Origin: Stenotrophomonas sp. UBA2124
GTDB lineage: Bacteria > Pseudomonadota > Gammaproteobacteria > Xanthomonadales > Xanthomonadaceae
Direction of reading: 5' to 3'
DNA: 64,000 nucleotides
Assembly: GCA_002329155.1 (NCBI GenBank)
Contig: DCXY01000004.1
Location: 1 to 64,000, forward strand
Shown here: in pieces, positions 1 to 8,289 of the stretch
Layout: each line of letters opens with the position of its first letter
How positions within the stretch are numbered: position 1 is the stretch's first letter
Program-made: the position numbers and the translations under genes
Notes under the pieces: model-generated
The model's input: the letters and a program-made list of their open reading frames with translations, nothing else
Database searches by the model: none
Told to the model about the DNA's origin: nothing

Positions 1-1244
1 CCGTACTTCATGCGCAGCATGGTCAGGGTGCTGCCCAGGCCGAGGAAGCCCATGCCGTGGCGGCGCTTGCGCATGATCTCGTTGCGCTGCTGTTCCAGTG
101 GCAGGCCGTTCACTTCGACCACGTTGTCGAGCATGCGGGTGAACACGCGCACCACTTCCTTGTACTCGTCCCAGTCGAAGGAGGCCTTGTCGGTGAACGG
201 GTCGCGCACGAACTTGGTCAGGTTCACCGAGCCCAGCAGGCAGGCGCCATACGGCGGCAGCGGCTGCTCGCCGCACGGGTTGGTGGCACGGATGTTCTCG
301 CACCACCAGTTGTTGTTCATCTCGTTGACGCGGTCGATCAGGATGAAGCCTGGCTCGGCATAGTCATAGGTGGACACCATGATCATGTCCCACAGGTGGC
401 GGGCACGGATGTGGCCGTACACCTTGCAGGCCACCAGGCCGTCGTCGCGCACGATGTAGTTCTGGTGGGTGGGCCAGTCGCGCCACACCACGTCGGCCGA
501 GTTCTGGTCGATCTCGCCCTGTTCCTTGGTGTTGATCGGGAACACCAGCGGCCAGTCGCTGTCGTCCTTCACCGCTTCCATGAAGCCGTCGGTGATCAGC
601 AGCGACAGGTTGAACTGGCGCAGGCGGCCGTCCTCGCGCTTGGCGCGGATGAAATCCTTCACGTCCGGGTGGGACACGTCGAAGGTGCCCATCTGCGCGC
701 CGCGACGGCCACCGGCCGAGGACACGGTGAAGCACATCTTGTCGAAGATATCCATGAAGGACATCGGGCCGGAGGTGTAGGCACCGGCGCCGGCGACGAA
801 CGCGCCGCGCGGGCGCAGCGTGCTGAATTCATAGCCGATGCCGCAGCCGGCCTTCAGGGTGAGGCCCGCTTCGTGCACCTTTTCAAGGATGCCGTCCATC
901 GAATCGATGATGGTGCCCGACACCGTGCAGTTGATGGTGCTGGTGGCCGGCTTGTGTTCCTGCGCGCCGGCATTGGAGGTGATGCGCCCGGCCGGAATGG
1001 CGCCACGGCGCAGCGCCCAAAGGAAACGCTCGTACCAGTAGCCGCGCTTCTCGTCGCCGGTTTCGGCATCGGCCAGGGCACGCGCCACGCGCTTGTAGGT
1101 GCCGTCGATATCGGCATCCAGCGCTTCGCCATTCTTGGTGGTGAGGCGGTACTTCTTCTCCCAGATGTCCTGCGAGGCAGGTTGCAAGGGGATCAGGTCA
1201 GATTGAGTGTGTTTGCCGACCACTTCCAGACGTACCGTACTCAT
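1..1244 (-). CDS. nrdJ: Class II (adenosylcobalamin-dependent) ribonucleoside-diphosphate reductase, N-terminal part
   Basis: The minus strand reads without a stop from an ATG at 1244 to the window edge (about 414 codons), so the C-terminus lies outside. The enzyme reduces ribonucleotides to deoxyribonucleotides using B12. The N-terminus starts MSTVRLEVVGKHTQ. Family hallmarks visible are the substrate-binding stretch TINCTVSGTI, the glycine-rich AGCGIGYEFS and SSAGGRRGAQMGTFD segments, and NPCGEQPLPPYGACLLGS, the NPCGE active-site motif in the form typical of NrdJ-type enzymes. AGGAG lies about 13 nt before the start. The long antisense frames over this interval are shadows. Assignment to class II rather than class I rests on these motifs only, since the C-terminal B12 part is not visible. 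Confidence 0.85.
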   Translation of the reverse strand, partial: MSTVRLEVVGKHTQSDLIPLQPASQDIWEKKYRLTTKNGEALDADIDGTYKRVARALADAETGDEKRGYWYERFLWALRRGAIPAGRITSNAGAQEHKPATSTINCTVSGTIIDSMDGILEKVHEAGLTLKAGCGIGYEFSTLRPRGAFVAGAGAYTSGPMSFMDIFDKMCFTVSSAGGRRGAQMGTFDVSHPDVKDFIRAKREDGRLRQFNLSLLITDGFMEAVKDDSDWPLVFPINTKEQGEIDQNSADVVWRDWPTHQNYIVRDDGLVACKVYGHIRARHLWDMIMVSTYDYAEPGFILIDRVNEMNNNWWCENIRATNPCGEQPLPPYGACLLGSVNLTKFVRDPFTDKASFDWDEYKEVVRVFTRMLDNVVEVNGLPLEQQRNEIMRKRRHGMGFLGLGSTLTMLRMKY

Positions 1245-1360
1245 GATTTTGGAAATTCTCCTGGGGCACCTGTCGGTGCGATTCGCTTGCCTCTAGCGGC
1301 AGGCCTGGCTGCGATGGCCAGAACACGGCAGCGCGCGTTGGCGCTTGCCTTTCGCAGTGG

Positions 1361-1381
1361 AAAAAGCCGGTGCCCACCGGC
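1361..1381 (-). terminator. Terminator-like hairpin in the nrdJ leader
   Basis: On the minus strand a perfect 6-bp stem (GCCGGT, 4-nt loop, ACCGGC; 1381-1366) runs straight into TTTTT (1365-1361). This sits inside the nrdJ 5' leader, about 115 nt before the start codon, so it could act as an attenuator. Only 6 bp of stem makes it modest. Confidence 0.45.
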
Positions 1382-1445
1382 CTTTCCGTAGCGGTGTCAT
1401 GGTCATCGCACGCCTTCCATTGGGGCGGCCGCCTCAAGTCATAAA

Positions 1446-1492
1446 ACCCCATAGCTTGGGGAGGCCGGGGGCACCAACCCAATATCTTGTGG
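1446..1492 (-). promoter_or_regulatory. Tandem NrdR-box-like palindromes upstream of nrdJ
   Basis: Two 16-bp palindrome-like sites occur at 1477-1492 (ccacaagatattgggt on the minus strand) and 1446-1461 (ccccaagctatggggt). Their centres are 31 bp apart, three helical turns. NrdR, the ATP/dATP-sensing repressor of ribonucleotide reductase genes, binds paired boxes resembling acaCwATATaTwGtgt with exactly this kind of spacing. The first box is a good match and the second weaker. Both lie just downstream of the predicted promoter, where a repressor could block elongation or initiation. Confidence 0.55.
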
Positions 1493-1507
1493 CTGGTGCT
1501 GGGGCCA

Positions 1508-1535
1508 AGCTTACCCACGGATGGGTGGTTGTCAA
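1508..1535 (-). promoter_or_regulatory. Putative sigma-70 promoter of nrdJ
   Basis: Reading the minus strand, a perfect TTGACA (1535-1530) is followed after 16 nt by TAAGCT (1513-1508). This predicts a start near 1501 and a leader of about 255 nt before the nrdJ ATG. The -10 match is only moderate. Confidence 0.5.
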
Positions 1536-1688
1536 ACAAAAAAACTAGCATTGGACTATTGCAATCCGTGTAAGCCGCGCCAGCGTTGGCGATGCCGCAG
1601 CGCGGCAGTTTCATTGCCGATTTAAGTACTGCCCGCCACACTCCCGTTCAGCAATCCGTTCACCCTGGGCCGCCCCTGGCGCCCCCGC

Positions 1689-3137
1689 ATGGAACCCCGG
1701 CTTATGCGACCGCTCCCGACTCTGCTCACCCTGGCCCTTGCCGCCGCCTTCGGCGGATTCACCGCCACCGCCATCAACGCCCACCTGGACAACCGTGCCG
1801 ACGCGGCCAACGCCTCGGCCAGCAGCGTGCTGCCCGCCACCGGCGCGCTGCCTGCGGCCGTCGCCGGCCAGCCGGTGCCTTCATTGGCGCCCATGCTGGA
1901 ACAGGCCATGCCGGCGGTGGTCAGCGTCAATACCAAGCAGGTGGTGCGGGTGCGCAACCCGTTCTTCGACGACCCGTTCTTCCGCCGCCTGTTCCCACAG
2001 GTGCCGCAGGAGCGCATCAACGAATCGCTGGGCTCGGGCGTGATCATCGACGCCAGCAAGGGCCTGGTGCTGACCAACCACCACGTCATCGACAACGCCG
2101 ACGACGTGCGCGTGACCCTGTCCGACGGGCGCACGGTCAAGGCCGATTTCATCGGCTCGGATCCGGACACCGACATCGCGCTGATCCGCATTCCGGCCGA
2201 AAAGCTCACCGCGCTGCCGCTGGGCAACAGCGACCAGCTGCGGACCGGCGACTTCGTGGTGGCCATCGGCAACCCGTTCGGCTTCAGCCAGACGGTGACC
2301 TCGGGCATCGTCTCGGCGGTGGGCCGCAGCGGCATCCGCGGGCTGGGCTACCAGAACTTCATCCAGACCGATGCCTCGATCAACCCCGGCAACTCCGGCG
2401 GCGCGCTGGTCAACCTGAGCGGACAGCTGGTGGGCATCAACACTGCCAGCTTCAACCCACAGGGCAGCATGGCCGGCAACATCGGCCTGGGCCTGGCCAT
2501 TCCGTCCAATCTGGCGCGCGATGTGGTCGAACAGCTGATCACCAAGGGCGTGGTGGTGCGCGGCACGCTGGGCGTGGAAACCCAGAACCTCACCCCGCAG
2601 ATCGCGCAGGGCCTGGGCATGAGCGAAGCGCGCGGCGCGCTGGTTACCCGTGTGCTGGCCGGCTCCGGGGCCGCAGCCGCCGGCCTGCAGGCAGGCGACG
2701 TGGTGCTGTCCGTCAACGGCCAGCGCGTGGACAACGCGCAGGCGCTGCACAACTTCGAGGGTCTTTCCAGCGTGGGCCGCACGGTCAATCTGGACGTGCG
2801 CCGCGACGGCAAGCCGCTGCAGCTCAAGGCCACACTGAAGGAACAGCCGCGCTCGGTAGCCGGCGAGACGCTGGACCCGCGCCTGTCCGGCGCCACCTTC
2901 GCCGACCTGCCCGAATCGCTGCGCCAGGCCGGCCTCAACGGTGTGCTGGTCAGCGAGGTGGCACGCGGCAGCCGGGTGGCGCAGTCCGGCCTGGCCAGCG
3001 GCGACGTCATCGTCGCCTCCAGCAGCGGCGAGTTTGCCGACCTTGCCAGCTGGCGTGCCAGCTTCAGCCAGCGCCCGGCGCAGCTGGTGCTGAGCGTGCG
3101 CCGTGGCAATGGGGGCGGGCAGCTGTTGATGCGATGA
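1689..3137 (+). CDS. degQ: DegP/DegQ (HtrA) family periplasmic serine endoprotease
   Basis: A 482-residue trypsin-fold protease with two PDZ domains that degrades or chaperones misfolded envelope proteins. Residues 1-30 form a signal/anchor segment. The catalytic triad is visible as His132 (LTNHHVI), Asp162 (DTDIALI) and Ser236 (NPGNSGGAL). PDZ domains follow at about 280-370 and 395-475. The N-terminal LFPQVPQER loop matches DegP/DegQ members of about 450-500 residues. An internal ATG at 1704 (residue 6) is an equally plausible start because neither has a strong ribosome binding site. The gene is monocistronic and diverges from nrdJ across a 440-bp spacer. Confidence 0.9.
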   Translation: MEPRLMRPLPTLLTLALAAAFGGFTATAINAHLDNRADAANASASSVLPATGALPAAVAGQPVPSLAPMLEQAMPAVVSVNTKQVVRVRNPFFDDPFFRRLFPQVPQERINESLGSGVIIDASKGLVLTNHHVIDNADDVRVTLSDGRTVKADFIGSDPDTDIALIRIPAEKLTALPLGNSDQLRTGDFVVAIGNPFGFSQTVTSGIVSAVGRSGIRGLGYQNFIQTDASINPGNSGGALVNLSGQLVGINTASFNPQGSMAGNIGLGLAIPSNLARDVVEQLITKGVVVRGTLGVETQNLTPQIAQGLGMSEARGALVTRVLAGSGAAAAGLQAGDVVLSVNGQRVDNAQALHNFEGLSSVGRTVNLDVRRDGKPLQLKATLKEQPRSVAGETLDPRLSGATFADLPESLRQAGLNGVLVSEVARGSRVAQSGLASGDVIVASSSGEFADLASWRASFSQRPAQLVLSVRRGNGGGQLLMR

Positions 3138-3256
3138 TGCAGGGGTGCGTGGTCAGCGCCCCGTAACGCCCTTTACACCCAGCTGCTGTTATTTGTTGAT
3201 ATCCGTTGCAACCCGCGCGCCCCAAACGGCGCACCCGCTGAGATCAGGAGATCACG

Positions 3257-3616
3257 ATGAGCCCCACCAATACCGAAAACATGAAGGAACACCTGGGCGA
3301 AGCCGGCTCGCATCTGAAGTCCGCTGCCAGCGCCGCCGGTTCGGCCGTCAAGGGTGCCGCCGGCGCCGCCGGTGACGAACTGCGCCTTGGCAAGGCCACC
3401 ATGAAGTCCGAGCTGTCCGACAGCGCACTGGCCGGCCTGGCCGCCGCCGAACTGGGCGGTGCCGCCGCCAAGGAGCAGGTGGACGCACTGATGGACAAGG
3501 GCAAGGACCTGATGGACAGCGCCGCCGACCTCATCCGTGAGCGCCCGCTGGCGTCCTTCGGCGTTGCCTTCGCCGCCGGCTGGATCATCGCCAAGCTCGC
3601 CCGCAGCAACGACTGA
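3257..3616 (+). CDS. DUF883/YqjD-like inner-membrane protein
   Basis: A 119-residue protein rich in Ala, Gly and Lys with a long amphipathic helix and a single C-terminal membrane segment (about 97-112, LASFGVAFAAGWIIAKLA). This is the layout of the ElaB/YqjD/DUF883 family, stationary-phase proteins that anchor to the membrane and in E. coli YqjD associate with ribosomes. GGAG lies 8 nt before the start (aggagatcacgATG). It is followed at once by a YqjE-like gene, as in the E. coli yqjCDEK operon. The precise role is unknown. Confidence 0.75.
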   Translation: MSPTNTENMKEHLGEAGSHLKSAASAAGSAVKGAAGAAGDELRLGKATMKSELSDSALAGLAAAELGGAAAKEQVDALMDKGKDLMDSAADLIRERPLASFGVAFAAGWIIAKLARSND

Positions 3617-3621
3617 TCGGC

Positions 3622-4113
3622 GTGAGCGAAAACGCCACACCGCCCGGCGACACGCCCGACTCCACCCCGGACCAGAAGCCGGGGTTGGAGGAGAGCATCC
3701 GCCAGGTGGGCTCCGCCGGCCGCGAAACGCTGGATTCGGCCAGCCACACGCTGCGTTCGCTGCGGCGTCTGGCCTCGGCCGACCTTGCGCTGGCGCGCAG
3801 TGCCTTCGGCCGTGCACTGGCGTGGAGCGGCATGGCCATCGTGTTCGGTGCATCGGCGTGGCTGCTGCTGGCCGCCACGCTGGTGGCCCTGCTGCAGTAC
3901 CTGGGGCTGTCGCTGTTCGTATCCCTGCTCATCCCCAGCCTCACCAGTCTGGCCGTGGCCGGTTATGCGGTCTGGCGCGTGTCCTATTTCTTCCACCACA
4001 CCGGCATGCATGCCACCCGCCGCCAGTTGTCGCGCATGGGCCTGTTCGACGAGCCGCGTGACGAGGACGACCCGGACGCCGAGGTGAAAGTGCCGGGGGA
4101 GGAAACACGATGA
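3622..4113 (+). CDS. Phage holin family / YqjE-like membrane protein
   Basis: A 163-residue protein starting with GTG 5 nt after the previous stop. An N-terminal hydrophilic part (1-55) is followed by two strong membrane segments (about 68-95 and 97-122) and a charged, acidic tail. This is the two-helix organisation of the DUF1469 (YqjE, actinobacterial holin-superfamily) group. These proteins are not true lysis holins when found in this yqjD-yqjE context. The stop overlaps the next start by 4 bp (ATGA). Confidence 0.7.
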   Translation: MSENATPPGDTPDSTPDQKPGLEESIRQVGSAGRETLDSASHTLRSLRRLASADLALARSAFGRALAWSGMAIVFGASAWLLLAATLVALLQYLGLSLFVSLLIPSLTSLAVAGYAVWRVSYFFHHTGMHATRRQLSRMGLFDEPRDEDDPDAEVKVPGEETR

Positions 4114-4580
4114 GATTCGATGCCCTGCAACGCCGCGTGCGCCGCGCCGAAGCCGTGGTGCAGATACGCAGCGAGGAAACCACCCAGCATTGGGAGCGCC
4201 TGAACTCGGCCTGGCGCACCGCCTGGACGCCGGGCCGCATCATCGTCGTCGGCCTTGCCGGCGGCTTCCTGGCCGGCAAGCTGGAACCCGGCGGCGCCTT
4301 CAGTGGTGCGCGCTGGCTGCAGATGATCGGCTCGGTCTCCGGGCTGATGGCCTCGGCACAGGCCTCGGTGGCATCGGTTGCCGCGGCAGCGGCGAGCATG
4401 GCCGCCGGTGAGGCGGCCAGCGAGGCCGCCGATGCCGCCAGTGACGCGGCCGACGCACAGGCCACCACTGCCGAAGCTAATGTCGGCCAGGCTACCTCGC
4501 GCACCACGACAGCCAGCACTGCCACGCATACCGGGCCACCGCGCGCAGCCGAAGCTGCCACGGAACTGTCAGAATCCTGA
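4110..4580 (+). CDS. YqjK-like protein of the yqjD/yqjE operon
   Basis: A 156-residue protein whose start overlaps the upstream stop by 4 bp, so translation is probably coupled. The first about 50 residues are basic and helical (LQRRVRRAEAVVQIR). A hydrophobic stretch sits at 44-60 and 70-95. The tail is an unusual low-complexity Ala/Ser/Asp/Glu/Thr run (about 90-156). Position corresponds to yqjK in enterobacteria, but I see no strong sequence signature. Function unknown; probably a membrane-associated partner of the two preceding proteins. Confidence 0.55.
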   Translation: MRFDALQRRVRRAEAVVQIRSEETTQHWERLNSAWRTAWTPGRIIVVGLAGGFLAGKLEPGGAFSGARWLQMIGSVSGLMASAQASVASVAAAAASMAAGEAASEAADAASDAADAQATTAEANVGQATSRTTTASTATHTGPPRAAEAATELSES

Positions 4581-4630
4581 GCGGGCGCGGCATGGCGCCG
4601 CCCCACCCCTCTGCCGGAGCGCCGCCCTTC

Positions 4631-5743
4631 ATGTCCGAGCCTTTGCCCGTGTCATCGTCCGTCCCCGTTCCCACTGATTCTGCCGAGCCGGCACCGCTTC
4701 CGCCGCGCCCGCGCGCGCCCACCGCGCTGCTGGTGCTGGCCACGCTCGCTGTGGGTTACACGCTGTGGGCCGCGCAGACGGTGATCCTGCCGGTGCTGCT
4801 GGCGATGTTTCTGGCACTGGTCGGCAACCCCATCATCCGCCTGCTGCAGCGCATGCATCTGCCGCGCTTCCTGGCCGCCCTGCTGGTGCTGCTGACCGGG
4901 CTGGCCGCCACCGGCGCGCTGGCCGTGCAGCTGGCCGGCCCCGCCACCGCCTGGGTGCAGGAAGCGCCGCAGCAGATGCGGCAGATTTCGCGGCAGGTGC
5001 AGGCACTGGTGAAGCCGGTGCAGCAGGCCAACCAGGCGGCGGAGAATTTCGCCCGCGCCGCCGGCGGCGATGCCAACCGCAAGGTGCAGGTAGTGCGTAC
5101 CCAGCTCGACGACCCGTACAAGGCGCTGGTACGTACACCGAAGCTGGCCGCGTCGGCGCTGGCGGTGGTGCTGCTGACGCTGTTCTTCATGATCTATGGC
5201 GAAACCCTGCAGCGGCATGTGATCGCGCTGCTGCCCAACCGCCAGCAGAAACGCTTCACCGCCGACATCCTGCGTTCGATCGAGCGTGAGATATCGCGCT
5301 ATGTGCTCACCATCACCATCATCAACACCCTGCTCGGGCTGGTGCTGGCCGGCGTGCTGATGCTGCTGGGCATCGACCTGGCTGAGGCGCTGCTGTGGGG
5401 CACCGTGGCCGCGCTGCTGAACTTCGCGCCGTACGTGGGGCCGCTGATCGGCATCATCCTGATGCTGCTGATGGGCTTCGTGCAGTTCCGCGACCCGCTC
5501 ACCGCCACCCTGCCGGCCGTGGCCTACCTCACCCTGCACACGCTCGAAGGCCAGCTGGTCACGCCCATCGTGCTTGGCCGCAGCATGGCCATCTCGCCGC
5601 TGATGCTGATCCTGGCGCTGATGCTGTTCGGCTGGCTGTGGGGCATGGTGGGCCTGCTGCTGGCGGTGCCGCTGCTGGTCTGCGTGAAGCTGGTGCTGAC
5701 CAAGCTGGAAGGCATGCAGGGCTGGGCCAAGCTGCTGGAATGA
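4631..5743 (+). CDS. AI-2E family transporter (PerM/TqsA-like)
   Basis: A 370-residue polytopic membrane protein with the usual layout of the family: two N-terminal helices (LLVLATLAVGYTLW, VLLAMFLALVGNPI), a central soluble region (about 85-145) and a cluster of C-terminal helices. The conserved segment LLWGTVAALLNFAPYVGPLIG is the family signature, followed by LEGQLVTPIVLGR. Members export autoinducer-2, indole or ions; the substrate here cannot be told. I prefer ATG 4631, which gives the usual short cytoplasmic N-terminus and has GGAG 11 nt upstream. An in-frame ATG at 4592 would add 13 residues. Confidence 0.85.
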   Translation: MSEPLPVSSSVPVPTDSAEPAPLPPRPRAPTALLVLATLAVGYTLWAAQTVILPVLLAMFLALVGNPIIRLLQRMHLPRFLAALLVLLTGLAATGALAVQLAGPATAWVQEAPQQMRQISRQVQALVKPVQQANQAAENFARAAGGDANRKVQVVRTQLDDPYKALVRTPKLAASALAVVLLTLFFMIYGETLQRHVIALLPNRQQKRFTADILRSIEREISRYVLTITIINTLLGLVLAGVLMLLGIDLAEALLWGTVAALLNFAPYVGPLIGIILMLLMGFVQFRDPLTATLPAVAYLTLHTLEGQLVTPIVLGRSMAISPLMLILALMLFGWLWGMVGLLLAVPLLVCVKLVLTKLEGMQGWAKLLE

Positions 5744-5811
5744 CCGGCCTGCCGGCGCCGCGACAGGCATCGCGACAGGCCCCGCTCACCCCACTGCCGT
5801 AGAATGGCGGG

Positions 5812-6519
5812 GTGAACTTCCCTGTCCTTGCCATCACCCTCGACCTGGACGACACGCTCTGGCCGTTCGCGCCCATCGGCGCCCGCATCGACCAGGTGCT
5901 GCACGACTGGATGCTCGAACACAGCCCCGCCACCGCCGCCATGTATCCGGTGGCGGCCATGCGCGAACTGCGCGACCGATCCTTCCGCGACAATCCGCAC
6001 CTGCATTACGACCTGAGTGCGCTGCGTCGCCTGACCCTGGCCGAAGCCCTGCAGAACAGCGGTTCCAGCATGGACCTGCTGGAACCGGCCTATGAAGCCT
6101 TCTACGCCGCACGCAACCAGGTGGAGTTCTACCCGGATGCGCTGGCCGCGCTGCGCCGCATCGCCGCGCATGTACCGGTGGCGGCGGTGAGCAACGGCAA
6201 CGCCGACCTGCAGCGCATCGGCATCGGCGAGCTGTTCGCCTTCCAGCTGGGTTCGCGCGAACACGGCGCGGCCAAGCCCGACCCGGGCATCTTCCATGCC
6301 GCCTGCGAACGGCTGGGCGTGGACCATGCGCAGGTACTGCACGTCGGCGACCACGCCGAGATGGACGTGGCCGGCGCGATGCGCGCGGGCCTGCGCGGCT
6401 GCTGGATCAACCGCGAAGCGCACGTCTGGACCCACACCACACTGCAGCCCGATCTGCAGTTCGACACCCTCACCGGGCTGGCCGACTGGCTGGATGCCAA
6501 CGCATCCGCAGCGCGCTGA
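5812..6519 (+). CDS. HAD-superfamily hydrolase (YigB-like)
   Basis: A 235-residue haloacid-dehalogenase-fold phosphatase starting with GTG. Motif I is LDLDDTLWP (nucleophile in the first Asp), motif II AAVSNGNAD, motif III around the Lys of AAKPDPGIF, and motif IV HVGDHAEMDVAGA. The helical cap lies at about residues 20-95. This pattern matches the YigB/5-amino-6-(5-phospho-D-ribitylamino)uracil phosphatase-like branch, so a role in FMN or nucleotide metabolism is possible but not shown. Confidence 0.85.
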   Translation: MNFPVLAITLDLDDTLWPFAPIGARIDQVLHDWMLEHSPATAAMYPVAAMRELRDRSFRDNPHLHYDLSALRRLTLAEALQNSGSSMDLLEPAYEAFYAARNQVEFYPDALAALRRIAAHVPVAAVSNGNADLQRIGIGELFAFQLGSREHGAAKPDPGIFHAACERLGVDHAQVLHVGDHAEMDVAGAMRAGLRGCWINREAHVWTHTTLQPDLQFDTLTGLADWLDANASAAR

Positions 6520-6551
6520 GCCACGGCATTCTGCGTAAACGAGACACTGAC

Positions 6552-7922
6552 ATGACCCCGATCAACGGTTTCACTTCCGATTCCAGCAACGCCCTGCCCC
6601 TGTACGTGCTGGACCGCGACGGCTTCAGCGCATGGCGCGAGCAGCAGCCGGCGGCAATGCAGGCATGGCTGGATGCGCAGCAGTTCAACGCCTCGCCGGC
6701 CAGCGTGGTGCTGCTGCCGGGCGAGGCCGGCATTGCCGGTGCCGTGCTGGGCGTGGGTGACCGCGCCGATGCCTACGCCTACGCGCATGCGCCGTTCGCG
6801 CTGCCGGCAGGCAGCAGCTGGAAGCTGGCCAACGAACTGGATACAGCGAGCACCACCAACCTGCAGCTGGGCTGGGGCCTGGGCAGCTACCGCTTCGCCC
6901 GCTACCGCAAGCCGGCACGCCTGCCTGCACAGCTGCTGGCCGAACCGGCGCAGGAAGTGCTGGACGTGATCACCGCCTGCCTGCGCGTGCGCGACTGGGT
7001 GAACACGCCTACCGAAGATATGGGCCCGCAGCAGCTGGAAGACGCCGCGCGCGAACTGGCGCAGGCACACGGCGGCGCGCTGGAGGTCATCACCGGCGAC
7101 GAGCTGCTGGAGCTGAACTTCCCCACCATCCACGCTGTTGGCCGCGCCTCGCACCGCGCGCCGCGCCTGATCGTGCTGCGCTGGGGCCAGCAGGACGCGC
7201 CGCACCTGGCGCTGGTCGGCAAGGGTGTGTGCTTCGACACCGGCGGTCTTGATCTCAAGCCCGCCGACGGCATGCGCAACATGAAGAAGGACATGGGCGG
7301 TGCCGCGCACGCGCTGGCGCTGGCCGGGCTGGTGATGGCGCAGCAGCTGCCGGTGCGGCTGACGCTGGTGGTGCCGGCGGTGGAAAACGCGGTCGGCCCC
7401 AATGCCTTCCGCCCGGGTGAAGTGATCACCACGCGCAAGGGCCTGACGGTGGAAATCGACAATACCGATGCCGAAGGCCGCCTGATCATGTGCGATGCGC
7501 TCACCTACGCCAGCGAACAGCAGCCGCACACGCTCATTGATTTCGCCACCCTCACCGGCGCGGCGCGCATCGCGCTGGGCCCGGATCTGCCGGCATTGTT
7601 CGCCAACGACGACACGCTGGCCCAGCAGTGGCTGCAGGCCGGTGATGCCACCCGCGATCCGCTGTGGCGCATGCCGCTGTGGCGCCCTTACCTGCGCTAT
7701 CTCAACAGCGGCATCGCCGATCTGGCCAACGCCGGCTCGCGCATGGCCGGCTCGGTCACCGCCGCGCTGTACCTGGAGCGTTTCATCAGCGAAGGCCAGG
7801 TGTGGGCACACCTCGATGTGTATGCATGGAACGACGGCGAGCGCCCGGGGCGCCCGGCCGGGGGTGAGGCACTGGCGCTGCGTTCGGCCTGGGCCATGCT
7901 CAAGACGCGCTTCGGCGCCTGA
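6552..7922 (+). CDS. Leucyl aminopeptidase family protein (peptidase M17)
   Basis: A 456-residue cytosolic metallo-aminopeptidase that removes N-terminal residues from peptides. The C-terminal catalytic domain carries the metal and catalytic residues in LVGKGVCFDTGGLDLKP (221-237), MKKDMGGAAH (244-253) and the signature NTDAEGRL (304-311). The N-terminal about 130 residues are the variable domain. It is shorter than classical PepA (about 500), matching the PepB-like M17 branch common in Xanthomonadaceae. ATG at 6552 follows the HAD gene after 32 bp, so the two may be co-transcribed. Confidence 0.9.
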   Translation: MTPINGFTSDSSNALPLYVLDRDGFSAWREQQPAAMQAWLDAQQFNASPASVVLLPGEAGIAGAVLGVGDRADAYAYAHAPFALPAGSSWKLANELDTASTTNLQLGWGLGSYRFARYRKPARLPAQLLAEPAQEVLDVITACLRVRDWVNTPTEDMGPQQLEDAARELAQAHGGALEVITGDELLELNFPTIHAVGRASHRAPRLIVLRWGQQDAPHLALVGKGVCFDTGGLDLKPADGMRNMKKDMGGAAHALALAGLVMAQQLPVRLTLVVPAVENAVGPNAFRPGEVITTRKGLTVEIDNTDAEGRLIMCDALTYASEQQPHTLIDFATLTGAARIALGPDLPALFANDDTLAQQWLQAGDATRDPLWRMPLWRPYLRYLNSGIADLANAGSRMAGSVTAALYLERFISEGQVWAHLDVYAWNDGERPGRPAGGEALALRSAWAMLKTRFGA

Positions 7923-7952
7923 GTCACTTCCAGCGGTTGGTGTTGCAGCACT

Positions 7953-7977
7953 GTTGCCCGCGCAGCCCGCGGGCAAC
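7953..7977 (+). terminator. Hairpin after the aminopeptidase gene
   Basis: A perfect 10-bp stem (gttgcccgcg / cgcgggcaac) with a 5-nt loop lies 30 bp after the stop and is followed by a short gctgttt. It is a probable transcription end. The remaining 300 bp up to the peroxidase gene show no other gene. Confidence 0.5.
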
Positions 7978-8289
7978 GCTGTTTCTGGCGGCCGAATACA
8001 GGAGCGCGTGACCTGCATACAGCCACTGCATTGCATGACGCACAGCAACATCCACATGCGATGCACAGCACCCCAGGCAAGGGATAAATACGTGTGGTGG
8101 TGCAGCGCGCGGCAAAACCGTGCTGCTTGGCACATTGCATCCGTGCGCTGGCACGGCGATGCTGCACCAAGCTGAACCGTACCTCTGCACAGTTGCCAGC
8201 CTGCATGGTTCCCCGCAAGGCTTTCTGCGACGGTGGCGCGGCTCATCAACGTCCCAAGCGGATCCATTGCCCGGCAGGAAGTACACACC

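Noticed and set aside
57..1391. A 444-codon plus-strand open frame over the left end
   Set aside because: It is antisense to nrdJ, whose minus-strand frame shows NPCGE and other reductase motifs. Its His/Val/Ala-rich composition is typical of a high-GC shadow.
1245..1500. Full cobalamin riboswitch in the nrdJ leader
   Set aside because: Only fragments of the conserved core were seen (ccactg, agccagg-cctgcc). The GGGAA/GGTG and GCAACTG parts are missing, so I did not call it.
3622..4113. Phage lysis holin
   Set aside because: The family name includes holin, but the yqjD-yqjE-like context and absence of endolysin or phage genes do not support lysis.
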